A stretch of DNA of 28,844 nucleotides, taken from contig JAUYCY010000132.1 of the NCBI GenBank assembly GCA_030692055.1, positions 1-28,844 of the forward strand. Direction: 5' to 3'. The position numbers were made by a program, and so were the translations under genes. This stretch comes from Candidatus Omnitrophota bacterium (GTDB lineage Bacteria; Omnitrophota; Koll11; Duberdicusellales; 4484-171). The notes beneath the pieces are model-generated. The model saw only the letters and a program-made list of their open reading frames with translations. It was not told the origin of the DNA and did no database searches. Of the stretch, positions 8,928 through 17,089 are shown piece by piece; within the stretch, counting starts at the first letter, position 1, and every line of letters starts with the position of its first letter.

Positions 8928-10988
8928 ATGAAAGAAGATTTAAGTAAAATCAGAAATATCGGTTTTGTGGCCCATATCGACGCCGGTAAAACTACCACTA
9001 CCGAGAGGATACTTTTTTATACAGGCAGAATTTATAAAATTGGTGAAGTGGACTCTGGGACCACCACAACTGACTGGATGGTTCAGGAAAGAGAAAGAGG
9101 TATTACTATTACTAGTGCCGCAACTTATTGCAGTTGGAAAAACTATCATATAAATATTATTGATACCCCTGGCCACATAGATTTTACTGTTGAGGTCGAG
9201 AGGTCGTTAAAGGTTTTAGACGGCGTCGTAGTTATATTTTGCGCCGTTGGCGGAGTAGAGCCGCAAAGTGAAACCGTATGGCATCAGGCGGATAAATATC
9301 ACGTAGCGCGCATTGCTTTTATAAATAAATTGGATAGGCAAGGGGCAGACTTTTTTAGTGTCTTAGAGGAGATGAAGGCAAAATTAAATACACTAATAGC
9401 GCCGCTACAACTACCTATCTACCAAGAGGATGAGTTTGTGGGTGTGGTAGATTTAATCAGAAATAAAGCTATATATTTCGAGGGAGAAGCCAGTACAGAA
9501 ATGGTTTCTAAAGATATTCCCGAACAATTAAAGGAAAAGGCAATAAAATACCGCGAAAACCTTATTGAAAAATTAGCAGAGTTAGATGACGAATTTATGC
9601 AAAGGGTAATTTCCGGTGAGAAAATAACAGAAGAACAGATTATTTCTAAAATACACCAGTATGTTCTTTTAAACAGATTTGTTCCTGTTTTATGCGGCGC
9701 TGCCTTAAAAAATAAAGGGATACAGCCTCTTCTGGACGCTATCTGTGACTATTTGCCCGCGCCCAAAGATTTAGGTGCCGTGAAAGGTTTTAGCCTAGAT
9801 GGCGAAGATTACGAAACACGGGAGATTTCTTCTTCCAGCCCATTATGCGCTTTAAATTTTAAAGTTTTTACTGACGCATTCGTGGGAAAATTATTCTATA
9901 TACGTATTTATTCGGGTAAAATCAGTACTTCTATGACAGTTTATAATTCTACAAAGCGCGCCGCAGAAAAAATTTCGAAAATTGTCCGAATGCATGCCAA
10001 CAAACAGGAGATTGTTAACGAGGCAAAGGCTGGAGATATAGTTTGTTTGGTGGGCCTAAAGGAAACTACTACCGGGGATACGCTTTGCGAAGAAAAATAT
10101 CCCATAATTTTAGAAGAAATAAAGTTTCCCCAACCCGTAGTTTCTGTTGCTATTGAACCAAAAACTCAAGGCGACCAGGAAAAGTTGTTTATGGGGCTAC
10201 GTAAACTGGAAGAGGAAGACCCGTCTTTTAAAGTTATGTATAACCGGGAGACCGGTCAAAACGTAATTTCCGGCATGGGGCAGTTGCATCTGGAAATTAT
10301 GGTGGATAGGCTGCTGCGTGAATTTAATGTCAGCGCGCGCATCGGTAAACCTCAGGTTGCCTACAAAGAGACAATTACTAATAGAATAGAGGCTGTGGGT
10401 AAGTTCATACAGCAAACCGGTGGCCATGGACAATATGGCCATGTGGTTTTGCTTATGGAGCCTAACGAGAAAGGCGAAGGGGTTATTTTTGAAAATAAAA
10501 TAAGAGGGGCAGCTATTCCAAAAGAATTTATTCCTGCGGTAAAAAAGGGGGTATTGGAGGCTAGTGAGAGCGGAATTTTAGGCGGATACCCTGTAGTAGA
10601 TATAAAGATGACTTTAATTGACGGTTCATACCATGACGTTGATTCTTCTGAATTCTCTTTTAAAATTGCTGCAGAGATGGCTTTTAAAGAAGGCCTACGC
10701 AAGGGTAGTTCTATAATTTTAGAGCCGGTTATGGAGTTAGAGGTAATCACGGCAGCAGAGTATTTAAGCCAGGTTATCGGAGATCTTAATGCGAGGCGTG
10801 CGAGAGTTTCGTCTGTATCTGAGAGAAAAAATCTAAGGATAGTCAAGGCTGACGTTCCGCTTTCAGAGGTTTTTAATTACGCAGATATATTAAGAAACTT
10901 GACACAAGGTAGAGCTTCTTATACAATAGAGCCTTCATATTACGAGCGGGTTCCGTCTGCGCTTATGGCTAAAATTTTAGGGGTTTAA
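8928..10988 (+). CDS. fusA: Translation elongation factor G
   Basis: The GTPase that drives ribosomal translocation. I start at ATG 8928 (686 residues), because the frame upstream to 8796 only translates the CACAGAT repeat. G motifs are intact: AHIDAGKT (15-22), RGITI (57-61), DTPGH (79-83) and NKLD (133-136). Domains II to V are present to the end ([12 protein letters not shown], then [23 protein letters not shown]). Switch I reads [16 protein letters not shown], whereas many EF-Gs have a His and an ATMDW form there; this may mark a particular EF-G subgroup. There is no clear Shine-Dalgarno site; the start follows AATAAAGAT. tuf follows, completing the str order. Confidence 0.95.
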   Translation: MKEDLSKIRNIGFVAHIDAGKTTTTERILFYTGRIYKIGEVDSGTTTTDWMVQERERGITITSAATYCSWKNYHINIIDTPGHIDFTVEVERSLKVLDGVVVIFCAVGGVEPQSETVWHQADKYHVARIAFINKLDRQGADFFSVLEEMKAKLNTLIAPLQLPIYQEDEFVGVVDLIRNKAIYFEGEASTEMVSKDIPEQLKEKAIKYRENLIEKLAELDDEFMQRVISGEKITEEQIISKIHQYVLLNRFVPVLCGAALKNKGIQPLLDAICDYLPAPKDLGAVKGFSLDGEDYETREISSSSPLCALNFKVFTDAFVGKLFYIRIYSGKISTSMTVYNSTKRAAEKISKIVRMHANKQEIVNEAKAGDIVCLVGLKETTTGDTLCEEKYPIILEEIKFPQPVVSVAIEPKTQGDQEKLFMGLRKLEEEDPSFKVMYNRETGQNVISGMGQLHLEIMVDRLLREFNVSARIGKPQVAYKETITNRIEAVGKFIQQTGGHGQYGHVVLLMEPNEKGEGVIFENKIRGAAIPKEFIPAVKKGVLEASESGILGGYPVVDIKMTLIDGSYHDVDSSEFSFKIAAEMAFKEGLRKGSSIILEPVMELEVITAAEYLSQVIGDLNARRARVSSVSERKNLRIVKADVPLSEVFNYADILRNLTQGRASYTIEPSYYERVPSALMAKILGV

Positions 10989-11016
10989 TATATATATATA
11001 TATATATATCTATAAT
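10988..11016 (+). promoter_or_regulatory. (AT)11 run joined to a TATAAT box ahead of tuf
   Basis: An 11-copy AT dinucleotide run (10988-11009) overlaps the last base of the fusA stop and is followed one base later by a perfect TATAAT (11011-11016). A -35 at normal spacing would fall inside the run; no TTGACA-like hexamer is there. It could be a promoter for extra tuf transcription, or simply AT-rich DNA. Confidence 0.35.
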
Positions 11017-11062
11017 AAGAAATTGAAAGTAAAACGGTACCAAGTGTAAAGGAGGTGCGCAA

Positions 11063-12280
11063 ATGGCAAAGGAGAAATTCGTAAGGTCAAAACCACATGT
11101 TAATGTGGGAACGATTGGCCACGTTGACCATGGGAAAACTACTCTTACATCAGCCATTACAAAAGTATCTGCTGGCAGGGGCCTTGCACAATTTATTTCC
11201 TACGATCAGGTGGCAAAAGCTTCGGAGTCGCAAGGGCGGCGTGACGAAACCAAGATTTTAACTATTGCGATTGCACACGTCGAATACGAAACAGAGAATA
11301 GGCACTATGCGCATATCGATTGCCCCGGTCATCACGATTATATCAAGAATATGATTACTGGCGCGGCGCAGATGGATGGTGCAATTTTAGTCGTTTCAGC
11401 CGTAGATGGCCCTATGCCTCAAACTAGAGAGCATATATTGCTTGCTCGTCAAGTTAATGTTCCGGCTATCGTAGTGTTTATTAACAAGGTTGATTTGATG
11501 GAAGATGCTGAGCTAGTTGAGCTGGTTGAAGTTGAAGTAAGAGATTTACTTTCAAAATATGAGTTTCCTGGAAAAGACACTCCAATAATTAAAGGTTCGG
11601 CGACTAAAGCATTACAGTGCGGTTGCGCTAAAGCTGAATGCCTTAACTGTAAACCTATAATTGAGCTGATGAAGGCGGTAGATACATTTGTGCCTACGCC
11701 TAAAAGAGAAGTGGAAAAACCACTGCTTATTGCCGTTGAAGATGTATTTTCCATTTCCGGAAGAGGAACAGTAGTCACCGGAAGAGTTGAGAGAGGAAAG
11801 GTCAAGGTTAATGATGAGGTTGAAATTATAGGGCTGCGGCCAGATTCAAGGAAAACAGTAGTTACTGGCGTAGAAATGTTTAGAAAAGAGCTCGATGAGG
11901 GCATAGCGGGAGACAATGTCGGGCTACTGCTAAGAGGAATAGAAAAGAAAGACGTAGAGAGAGGTATGGTTATCGCAAAAGCAGGTTCAATTACTCCGCA
12001 TATTAAGTTTAAAGCCCAGATATATTCGTTGAAGAAAGAGGAAGGTGGCCGTCATACGCCATTTTTCGCTGGTTATAGACCACAGTTCTATTTCAGGACT
12101 ACAGATGTTACTGGTTCGGTAAAATTACCTGAAAAAGTAGAAATGGTTATGCCAGGGGATAATATAGAGCTCGAGGTGGAATTGATTCAGCCTATCGCGA
12201 TAGAGAAAGAATCAAGATTTGCTATTCGTGAAGGCGGAAAGACGGTTGGAGCAGGAGTAGTTACACAGATTATCGCGTAA
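11063..12280 (+). CDS. tuf: Translation elongation factor Tu, with variant switch I and a four-Cys cluster
   Basis: The GTPase that delivers aminoacyl-tRNA to the ribosome. It has 405 residues; ATG 11063 is preceded by [18 protein letters not shown] (19-26), DCPGH (86-90) and NKVD (141-144) are intact. Two features are odd. The usual EEKARGITINTS region is replaced by a longer [17 protein letters not shown]; the invariant Thr probably corresponds to T67, but Arg-Gly is lost, and His91 follows DCPGH where Ala is usual. Near the G5 region, C186, C188, C193 and C196 form a CxC-x4-CxxC cluster that could bind zinc. Domains II and III look normal ([41 protein letters not shown]). Confidence 0.95.
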   Translation: MAKEKFVRSKPHVNVGTIGHVDHGKTTLTSAITKVSAGRGLAQFISYDQVAKASESQGRRDETKILTIAIAHVEYETENRHYAHIDCPGHHDYIKNMITGAAQMDGAILVVSAVDGPMPQTREHILLARQVNVPAIVVFINKVDLMEDAELVELVEVEVRDLLSKYEFPGKDTPIIKGSATKALQCGCAKAECLNCKPIIELMKAVDTFVPTPKREVEKPLLIAVEDVFSISGRGTVVTGRVERGKVKVNDEVEIIGLRPDSRKTVVTGVEMFRKELDEGIAGDNVGLLLRGIEKKDVERGMVIAKAGSITPHIKFKAQIYSLKKEEGGRHTPFFAGYRPQFYFRTTDVTGSVKLPEKVEMVMPGDNIELEVELIQPIAIEKESRFAIREGGKTVGAGVVTQIIA

Positions 12281-12355
12281 AACACAGATGAGCGCAGATG
12301 AATTATCTGTGGTAATCTGTGGTCTGAATCTCGTGATAATCTGTGTAAAAAAGAT
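12281..12355. repeat. CACAGAT-type inverted repeat between tuf and rpsJ
   Basis: The left half has ACACAGAT and GCAGAT; the right half has ATCTGTGG twice and a final ATCTGTGT. Positions 12315-12351 are identical over 37 bp to 14649-14685, including a non-canonical GTCTGAATCTCGTGA spacer. The repeat runs into the rpsJ start through AAAAAAGAT with no Shine-Dalgarno site. Confidence 0.85.
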
Positions 12356-12664
12356 ATGCTAAAGATACGTATAAAGTTAAAGTCATATGATCATAGGGTT
12401 TTAGACCAATCCGTTCGTGAGATTGTTGAGGCAGCGCTTCGCTCCGGAGCAAAGGTCAACGGCCCTATTCCTCTTCCAACGCACAAAAAAATTTATACGG
12501 TAAACCGTTCAACTAACATAGATAAGAAATCAAGAGAGCAATTTCAGATGGCAGTGCATAAGAGAATTATTGATTTGGACAATCCAACCTCTAAAACAAT
12601 TGATGCTTTACGAAAGTTGGATTTACCTGCAGGCGTAAACGTAGAGATAAAGCAGGAAGTTTAG
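12356..12664 (+). CDS. rpsJ: 30S ribosomal protein S10 (NusE)
   Basis: S10 is a small-subunit head protein that also partners NusB in transcription antitermination. It has 102 residues. The family pattern is clear: [13 protein letters not shown], then [17 protein letters not shown] and [10 protein letters not shown]. It is the first gene of the S10 group. The ATG directly follows the repeat's A-rich end, and I see no Shine-Dalgarno sequence. The next gene is 321 bp away, much longer than the usual short rpsJ-rplC spacing. Confidence 0.96.
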   Translation: MLKIRIKLKSYDHRVLDQSVREIVEAALRSGAKVNGPIPLPTHKKIYTVNRSTNIDKKSREQFQMAVHKRIIDLDNPTSKTIDALRKLDLPAGVNVEIKQEV

Positions 12665-12985
12665 TTAAAACACTGATTACACAGATTAAAGATAGATTAC
12701 ACTGATTAGTAAATCAAGGTAATCAGTGGTGAACCCAGATAATCGCAGATAAAGGCGTGGATAATCTCAAAGATAGGGATTAAAGTAGAAAATTATCTTC
12801 TACTTCCTGCCAAAGGCGAGTCTTGGCTAGCCGTCAAAAAAATCTGCTCGGTTTGTGGAATAAAAAAGAACGATTATAAAAAGATTACAATGATTAAAAA
12901 AGAGACTACACAGATTTTCAATCAGTACAATTATCCCCCTAATCTGTGTAATCTGTTTTAAATCTGCGTAATCTGCGTTAAAAAA
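12665..12985. repeat. Composite of CACAGAT-type repeats between rpsJ and rplC (321 bp, no gene)
   Basis: At least three units lie here. CACTGATTA (12700-12708) pairs with TAATCAGTG (12720-12728). AAGTAGAA (12783-12790) pairs with TTCTACTT (12798-12805), followed by a CCTGCCAAAGGCGAG palindrome-like module. A left arm with ACACAGATT near 12907-12915 faces a right arm with AATCTGTG, AATCTG, AATCTGCG and AATCTGCG ending before rplC. Other CAGATAA units (12735-12752) appear unpaired. No convincing small gene is present. Confidence 0.75.
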
Positions 12986-13642
12986 ATGATTAGAGAAATT
13001 TTTGGAAAAAAATTAGGAATGACGCAGATTTTCGATAAGGAAGGCAGTCTCATCGGCGTTACCTTGGTAGAGGTAGAACCGGCCTATCTTTTAGAAAGGA
13101 TTGACTATCCTGGCCGTAAGGCTGCCAGAATTGGCTGTTTTAAGTGCGAAGAGAAAAAGGTGAATAAGATCCGAAAGCCCATACTTGGTTATTTTAAAAA
13201 GTTAGGGGTAAGCCCGTATAAGCTTATACGAGAAGTAGATCTGAAGATAGACGAAAAAGGAGCGAATAAGGCGGCTCCTGATGCCGTAGTTAGCGAAGAG
13301 CAAAAGGAATTTGGCGTAGATATATTTAATGAGGGAGATATTGTAGATGTTAAGGGCAATACTAAAGGAAGGGGTTTTCAGGGCGGAATGAAAAGGCATG
13401 GTTGGCACGGTGGGCCTTCCAGCCACGGCTCCATGACACACCGCAGAATGGGCTCCGCCGGCGCCAATACCGATCCTGGAAGGGTTGTGAGAGGGCACCG
13501 TATGCCTGGGCATATGGGCAATGACCTGCGTGTGATGAAAAAATTGAAAATTTTAAAAATTGATAAAGAAAAGAGCCTTCTTTTTATTTCCGGTTCTATC
13601 CCCGGCCACAGAGGAACCGTTGTCTCAATTAAAAAAGTATGA
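12986..13642 (+). CDS. rplC: 50S ribosomal protein L3
   Basis: L3 is an early-assembling protein whose extension approaches the peptidyl transferase centre. It has 218 residues and starts MIREIFGKKLGMTQIF, typical of the family. GRGFQGGMKRHGW carries Gln132, the residue methylated by PrmB in other bacteria. HGSMTHRRMGSAGANTDPGRV and GHRMPGHMGN are conserved. The ATG follows GCGTTAAAAAA from a repeat, with no Shine-Dalgarno sequence. The stop overlaps rplD by 4 nt (ATGA). Confidence 0.96.
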   Translation: MIREIFGKKLGMTQIFDKEGSLIGVTLVEVEPAYLLERIDYPGRKAARIGCFKCEEKKVNKIRKPILGYFKKLGVSPYKLIREVDLKIDEKGANKAAPDAVVSEEQKEFGVDIFNEGDIVDVKGNTKGRGFQGGMKRHGWHGGPSSHGSMTHRRMGSAGANTDPGRVVRGHRMPGHMGNDLRVMKKLKILKIDKEKSLLFISGSIPGHRGTVVSIKKV

Positions 13643-14310
13643 AAATTGTTTCTACTGCAAAACAAAATGTTTTTATGAATATTGACGTAGTTAACGTACA
13701 AGGCAAAATAGTCGATACGATAGAGTTAGACCCTTTTGTTTTTGACGGCAAAGTTAATAGTGAGTTAATACATCAGGCAGTGGTAACATATCTTTCTAAC
13801 CAAAGAAAAGGGTTAGCTTGTACAAAAACAAGAGGTGAGGTAAGCGGCGGCGGAAGAAAGCCATGGCGTCAAAAAGGCACCGGCCGGGCAAGAGCCGGCT
13901 CTACGCGTTCCCCCTTGTGGCGTAAAGGCGGAATTACTTTTGGGCCTAAGCCTCACTCTTTCTATAAGGATTTTCCGAAAAAAATGAAAATTTCAGCATT
14001 AAAGAGTGCCCTTAATTCTAAAGCTAACGATAAAGAGATAATTGTTTTAGATAATTTAGATGTAAGCTCAGGCAAAACAAAAGATTTTTTTAAAATTGTC
14101 CAGAATTTGAAGCTAGATAATGCTAAACTGCGTTTTGTGGTGAGTATTTTAGGCGATAATCTCAAGCGTGCTTACCGCAATATTAAAAGCGTCGGTATAG
14201 GTACAGCAAGAAATCTTAATACTTACGATGCGTTGGATTGCAAAAATATAATTTTCACTAAAGCTGCCTTGCTAGATGTACAAGAGAGGGTAAAGAAATG
14301 CCTGGCATAA
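13639..14310 (+). CDS. rplD: 50S ribosomal protein L4
   Basis: L4 lines the nascent peptide exit tunnel and in some bacteria represses its own operon. It has 223 residues; the ATGA overlap with rplC supports ATG 13639, though Met13 (13675) starts a more family-like N-terminus. The basic tunnel loop GGGRKPWRQKGTGRARAGS lies at 70-88. The C-terminal Rossmann-like half ends in DALDCKNIIFTKAALLDVQER. It overlaps rplW by 13 nt. Confidence 0.95.
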   Translation: MKIVSTAKQNVFMNIDVVNVQGKIVDTIELDPFVFDGKVNSELIHQAVVTYLSNQRKGLACTKTRGEVSGGGRKPWRQKGTGRARAGSTRSPLWRKGGITFGPKPHSFYKDFPKKMKISALKSALNSKANDKEIIVLDNLDVSSGKTKDFFKIVQNLKLDNAKLRFVVSILGDNLKRAYRNIKSVGIGTARNLNTYDALDCKNIIFTKAALLDVQERVKKCLA

Positions 14311-14588
14311 CCAGTATTTATTCTGTATTGAAATCACCGTTAATTACCGAAAAAGCTACGAGGTTGACACCGCAGCATAAATACATTTTTATGGTAGACA
14401 GAAATGCCAATATTATAGAAATAAAGAAGGCAGTTGAGAATATATATAATGTTAAGGTAGAAAAAGTTAATTCGCTTGTAATGAAAGGTAAAACAAAAAG
14501 AGTTAAGTGGAATCAGCCGGGTAAAACTACAGCTTGGAAAAAAGCAATTATAACTCTTAAAGAAGGTTTTGAAATAAAACTTGCATAG
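14298..14588 (+). CDS. rplW: 50S ribosomal protein L23
   Basis: L23 sits at the tunnel exit and is the docking point for trigger factor and SRP. It has 96 residues, with SVLKSPLITEKATRL near the N-terminus, HKYIFMVDRNANIIEIKKAVE, and a loop with KGKTKRVKWNQPGKTTAWKK, all typical. It starts inside the rplD 3' end (13-nt overlap). A 109-bp repeat follows. Confidence 0.95.
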   Translation: MPGITSIYSVLKSPLITEKATRLTPQHKYIFMVDRNANIIEIKKAVENIYNVKVEKVNSLVMKGKTKRVKWNQPGKTTAWKKAIITLKEGFEIKLA

Positions 14589-14680
14589 GGACACAGATGA
14601 GTACAGATAGACACCACAGATGCGCACAGATGATATTTATCTGTGACTATCTGTGGTCTGAATCTCGTGATAATCTGTGT
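14589..14680. repeat. CACAGAT-type inverted repeat between rplW and rplB, the most symmetric copy
   Basis: The left half has ACACAGAT, ACAGAT, CCACAGAT and CACAGAT. The right half has ATCTGTG, ATCTGTGG, ATCT and ATCTGTGT in mirrored order, so the ends and central units pair well around a short ATTT loop near 14635. The right arm is identical over 37 bp to that before rpsJ. Confidence 0.85.
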
Positions 14681-14697
14681 AAAAACCGAAGGTTTTT
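14681..14697 (+). promoter_or_regulatory. Hairpin flush against the rplB start codon
   Basis: AAAAACC (14681-14687) pairs with GGTTTTT (14691-14697) around GAA. The stem ends at the base before ATG 14698 and covers the whole space where a ribosome binding site should be. GAAGG is the only purine-rich hint. Confidence 0.5.
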
Positions 14698-15531
14698 ATG
14701 GGTATAAAAACTTTTAATCCAGTAACTCCCACTTTGCGCTTTAAGGCAATCTCTGATTTTTCGGAAATCACCAAAGAAAAACCGGAGAAGTCTTTAATAA
14801 GAATTTTGAAGAAAAGCGGAGGCCGAAATAATAATGGCCGCATAACTTGCCGCCACCGCGGCGGTGGGCATAAACAAAGGTATCGCGTAATCGACTTTAA
14901 GCGCGATAGATTTGATACGGAGGCAGAAGTTATTGGCATAGAGTATGATCCTAATAGGTCTGCGAGAATTGCGTTAATAGAGTATCCAGACAAAGAGAGG
15001 CGTTACATAATTTGGCCAGATAAACTTTTAGTCAGCGATAAAGTTATAAGTGCGTCGGACTCCCAGGTGGATATTAAACCCGGAAACAGTATGCAGTTAA
15101 AATATATGCCCTTGGGCACGTTAGTTCATAATGTGGAGCTTGAGCCCGGTAGAGGCGGAGTTTTAGTAAGAAGTGCTGGAAGTTGGGCGCAGATTATGTC
15201 CAAGGACCAAGGATTAGCACAGTTGCAGATGCCGTCAGGAGAAATCCGGCTAGTTAAGGAAGCCTGCCGCGCTACGGTTGGCCAAATTGGTCTTATTGAG
15301 CACTCTTCATTTGTGCACGGAAAAGCTGGTAGGGTGCGTTGGCTAGGAAGGCGCCCTAAGGTTCGCGGCTCTGCGATGAATCCGATAGACCACGCTCACG
15401 GAGGTGGAGAAGGAAAAGCTGGACAAGGTAACCCTCATCCAGTTACTCCATGGGGTAAACCCACCAAGGGCGGAAAAACTAGAAAACCAAAGAAAATGAG
15501 TAGTAGATTTATTATTAAGAGGAGAAAATAA
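14698..15531 (+). CDS. rplB: 50S ribosomal protein L2
   Basis: L2 bridges the subunits and is needed for peptidyl transferase activity. It has 277 residues, the usual size. The N-terminal [20 protein letters not shown] and the C-terminal [17 protein letters not shown] are diagnostic; His232 corresponds to E. coli His229. It ends [10 protein letters not shown]. rpsS begins 2 nt after the stop. The upstream repeat and hairpin are described separately. Confidence 0.97.
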   Translation: MGIKTFNPVTPTLRFKAISDFSEITKEKPEKSLIRILKKSGGRNNNGRITCRHRGGGHKQRYRVIDFKRDRFDTEAEVIGIEYDPNRSARIALIEYPDKERRYIIWPDKLLVSDKVISASDSQVDIKPGNSMQLKYMPLGTLVHNVELEPGRGGVLVRSAGSWAQIMSKDQGLAQLQMPSGEIRLVKEACRATVGQIGLIEHSSFVHGKAGRVRWLGRRPKVRGSAMNPIDHAHGGGEGKAGQGNPHPVTPWGKPTKGGKTRKPKKMSSRFIIKRRK

Positions 15532-15533
15532 AA

Positions 15534-15821
15534 ATGGGACGATCGTTAAGTAAAGGTCCATTCATTGAGCCGAAGTTATTACAAAGAGTGCAGAAAGCAA
15601 GGGAAACCGGAGATAGAAAGCCTATCAAAACTTGGTCACGAGTATCAGTGATTACTCCGGATTTTGTTAGTCTTAATATCGCTGTATATGACGGAAAAAA
15701 ACACGTCCCTGTTTTTATAACTGAGTCAATGGTAGGACATCGCTTAGGCGAGTTTGCTCCTACAAGAATATTTAGGCAACACGGAGGAGTAAAGTCAAAG
15801 AAAGCCATAGAAAAGACGTAA
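15534..15821 (+). CDS. rpsS: 30S ribosomal protein S19
   Basis: S19 is a small-subunit head protein that contacts S13 and the intersubunit bridge. It has 95 residues: [16 protein letters not shown], then [37 protein letters not shown] and a basic end. It lies 2 nt after rplB, with a purine-rich AGGAGA in the rplB 3' end as ribosome binding site. rplV follows after 9 nt. Confidence 0.96.
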   Translation: MGRSLSKGPFIEPKLLQRVQKARETGDRKPIKTWSRVSVITPDFVSLNIAVYDGKKHVPVFITESMVGHRLGEFAPTRIFRQHGGVKSKKAIEKT

Positions 15822-15830
15822 ATTAATAAG

Positions 15831-16190
15831 ATGATCGCTAAAGCAGAAGCAAAATACGTGAAAATATCATCGTCTAAAGCCAAGCTTGTTGTGGACCTTA
15901 TCAAAGGCATGGCTGCCAAAAAAGCCATGTCTATATTGGAAAACGTTAATAAAAAGGCAGCGTATCTTTTACAAAAAGTACTAAAATCCGCAATCAGCAA
16001 TGCTAAAAATAAGGGCTACGAAGAAGATAAACTTTTTATATCCAAAATTGTCGCTAATCCCGGGCCTATGCTTAAACGGTATCGCTCAGCAACCTTTGGA
16101 AGGGCGACGACGATAAGGAAAAGGACTTCGCATCTTTTGGTCGAGCTGGATACTACGGAAAAGATTATAGAAAAGGCAAAAATAAAGTAA
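15831..16190 (+). CDS. rplV: 50S ribosomal protein L22
   Basis: L22 stabilises 23S rRNA and its hairpin lines the exit tunnel. It has 119 residues. AKYVKISSSKAKLVVDLIKG, the AAYLLQKVLKSAISNAKN helix and the loop GPMLKRYRSATFGRATTIRKR are typical. A gap of 212 bp follows before rpsC, where most bacteria have almost none. Confidence 0.95.
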   Translation: MIAKAEAKYVKISSSKAKLVVDLIKGMAAKKAMSILENVNKKAAYLLQKVLKSAISNAKNKGYEEDKLFISKIVANPGPMLKRYRSATFGRATTIRKRTSHLLVELDTTEKIIEKAKIK

Positions 16191-16395
16191 CCAAGCACCA
16201 AGATATCCGTCAAATTCTTTGAATTTGACGAGACCTCGTCAATTTGCTATGGGCAAATTGACGGGCAATAACCAAACAATGATCAATAACCAAACTCAAA
16301 TCGTCAAACAGAAAATAAGGGGTGAGTTTGATTATTGGTTATTGAGTATTGGAACTTATTTGGTTATTGGAGCTTGGTTATTGGAGGTTGGTTTT
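16191..16395. repeat. AACCAA-type inverted repeat between rplV and rpsC, interrupted by a nested element
   Basis: The left arm has CCAAGCACCAAGATA, then (after a 60-bp insert) CAATAACCAAACAATG, ATAACCAAACTCAAA. The right arm has TTTGATTATTGGTTATTGA, TTGGTTATTGGAGC and TTGGTTATTGGAGG. It can fold as a long imperfect hairpin. GGAGG near 16384-16388 is the only candidate ribosome binding site for rpsC and is far (about 15 nt) from the ATG. Confidence 0.85.
16206..16265 (+). repeat. Tandem two-hairpin element, copy 2, nested in the rplV-rpsC repeat
   Basis: CGTCAAATTC (16208-16217) pairs with GAATTTGACG (16221-16230), loop TTT. CGTCAATTTGC (16237-16247) pairs with GCAAATTGACG (16253-16263), loop TATGG. 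The related repeat at 25151 joins CCAAGATA directly to CAATAACC, so it serves as the empty site. Confidence 0.75.
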
Positions 16396-16402
16396 TAAGA
16401 TT

Positions 16403-17089
16403 ATGGGGCAAAAAGTTCATCCTTATGTTTTAAGGCTTGGGTTCGGAAAAGATTGGCTTTCGCGCTGGATTTCGCTAAGGAAGCGCGAGTACGCTCAGTT
16501 TTTAGAGGAAGATTTTCGTGCCAGAGAAGTTATTAAGAAAAATTACCCTCTTGGTTCAATAGCCACTATTGTTATTGAACGGGTATCACAAACTATTATA
16601 CGAATAAGAATAAGAACTTCTCGGCCAGGAGTAATTATTGGTAGGCGCGGACAAGATATTGAAAGAGTAAAAAAAGAACTGGCGGATTTAACAAAAAAAG
16701 AAATTATCATTGATGTTGAGGAAGTAACCGAACCGGCCATAGAAGCGCAACTGGTAGCCGAACTCATTGCTTTTCAGATGACAAAGAGGGTAGGCTATAG
16801 GCGTGCAATGAAAAAAGCAATGCAGCAAGCCCAAGCCTTGGGTTGCGAGGGTATGAGGATAAAATGTTCTGGAAGATTAGATGGTGCAGAAATTGCCCGC
16901 AATGAAATTTATAAATACGGTAAAGTTCCGCTTCAGACATTTCGCGCAGACATAGATTACGGCGCAGGGGTTGCTAAAACTACTTACGGAACAAATGGCG
17001 TAAAAGCATGGATATATAAAGGTGAAAAAAAACTAGGCAGCTATCTTATCAGAGAACAAGATGTATCTGCGCAAGAAGGGCGGAAGTAA
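16403..17089 (+). CDS. rpsC: 30S ribosomal protein S3
   Basis: S3 forms part of the mRNA entry tunnel and helicase. It has 228 residues from ATG 16403, which gives the canonical MGQKVHP start; the frame reaching up to 16349 only translates the AACCAA repeat. The KH domain signature VIIGRRGQDIE lies at 78-88. The C-terminal domain has RRAMKKAMQQAQALG, then GRLDGAEIAR and FRADIDYGAGVAKTTYG. The stop shares one base with the rplP start (TAATG). Confidence 0.96.
   Translation: MGQKVHPYVLRLGFGKDWLSRWISLRKREYAQFLEEDFRAREVIKKNYPLGSIATIVIERVSQTIIRIRIRTSRPGVIIGRRGQDIERVKKELADLTKKEIIIDVEEVTEPAIEAQLVAELIAFQMTKRVGYRRAMKKAMQQAQALGCEGMRIKCSGRLDGAEIARNEIYKYGKVPLQTFRADIDYGAGVAKTTYGTNGVKAWIYKGEKKLGSYLIREQDVSAQEGRK

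Noticed and set aside
10361..10846. Long antisense open frames (also 15515-16000 and 11449-11916)
   Set aside because: They lie opposite well-identified genes, have no ribosome binding site and no family features.
8803..14680. CACAGAT arrays as a CRISPR array
   Set aside because: Units are 6-8 bp, spacing is 2-6 nt, the two halves are inverted, and no cas gene is present.
16349..16402. In-frame extension of S3
   Set aside because: It translates the TTGGTTATTGG arm of a repeat; ATG 16403 gives the canonical MGQKVHP.
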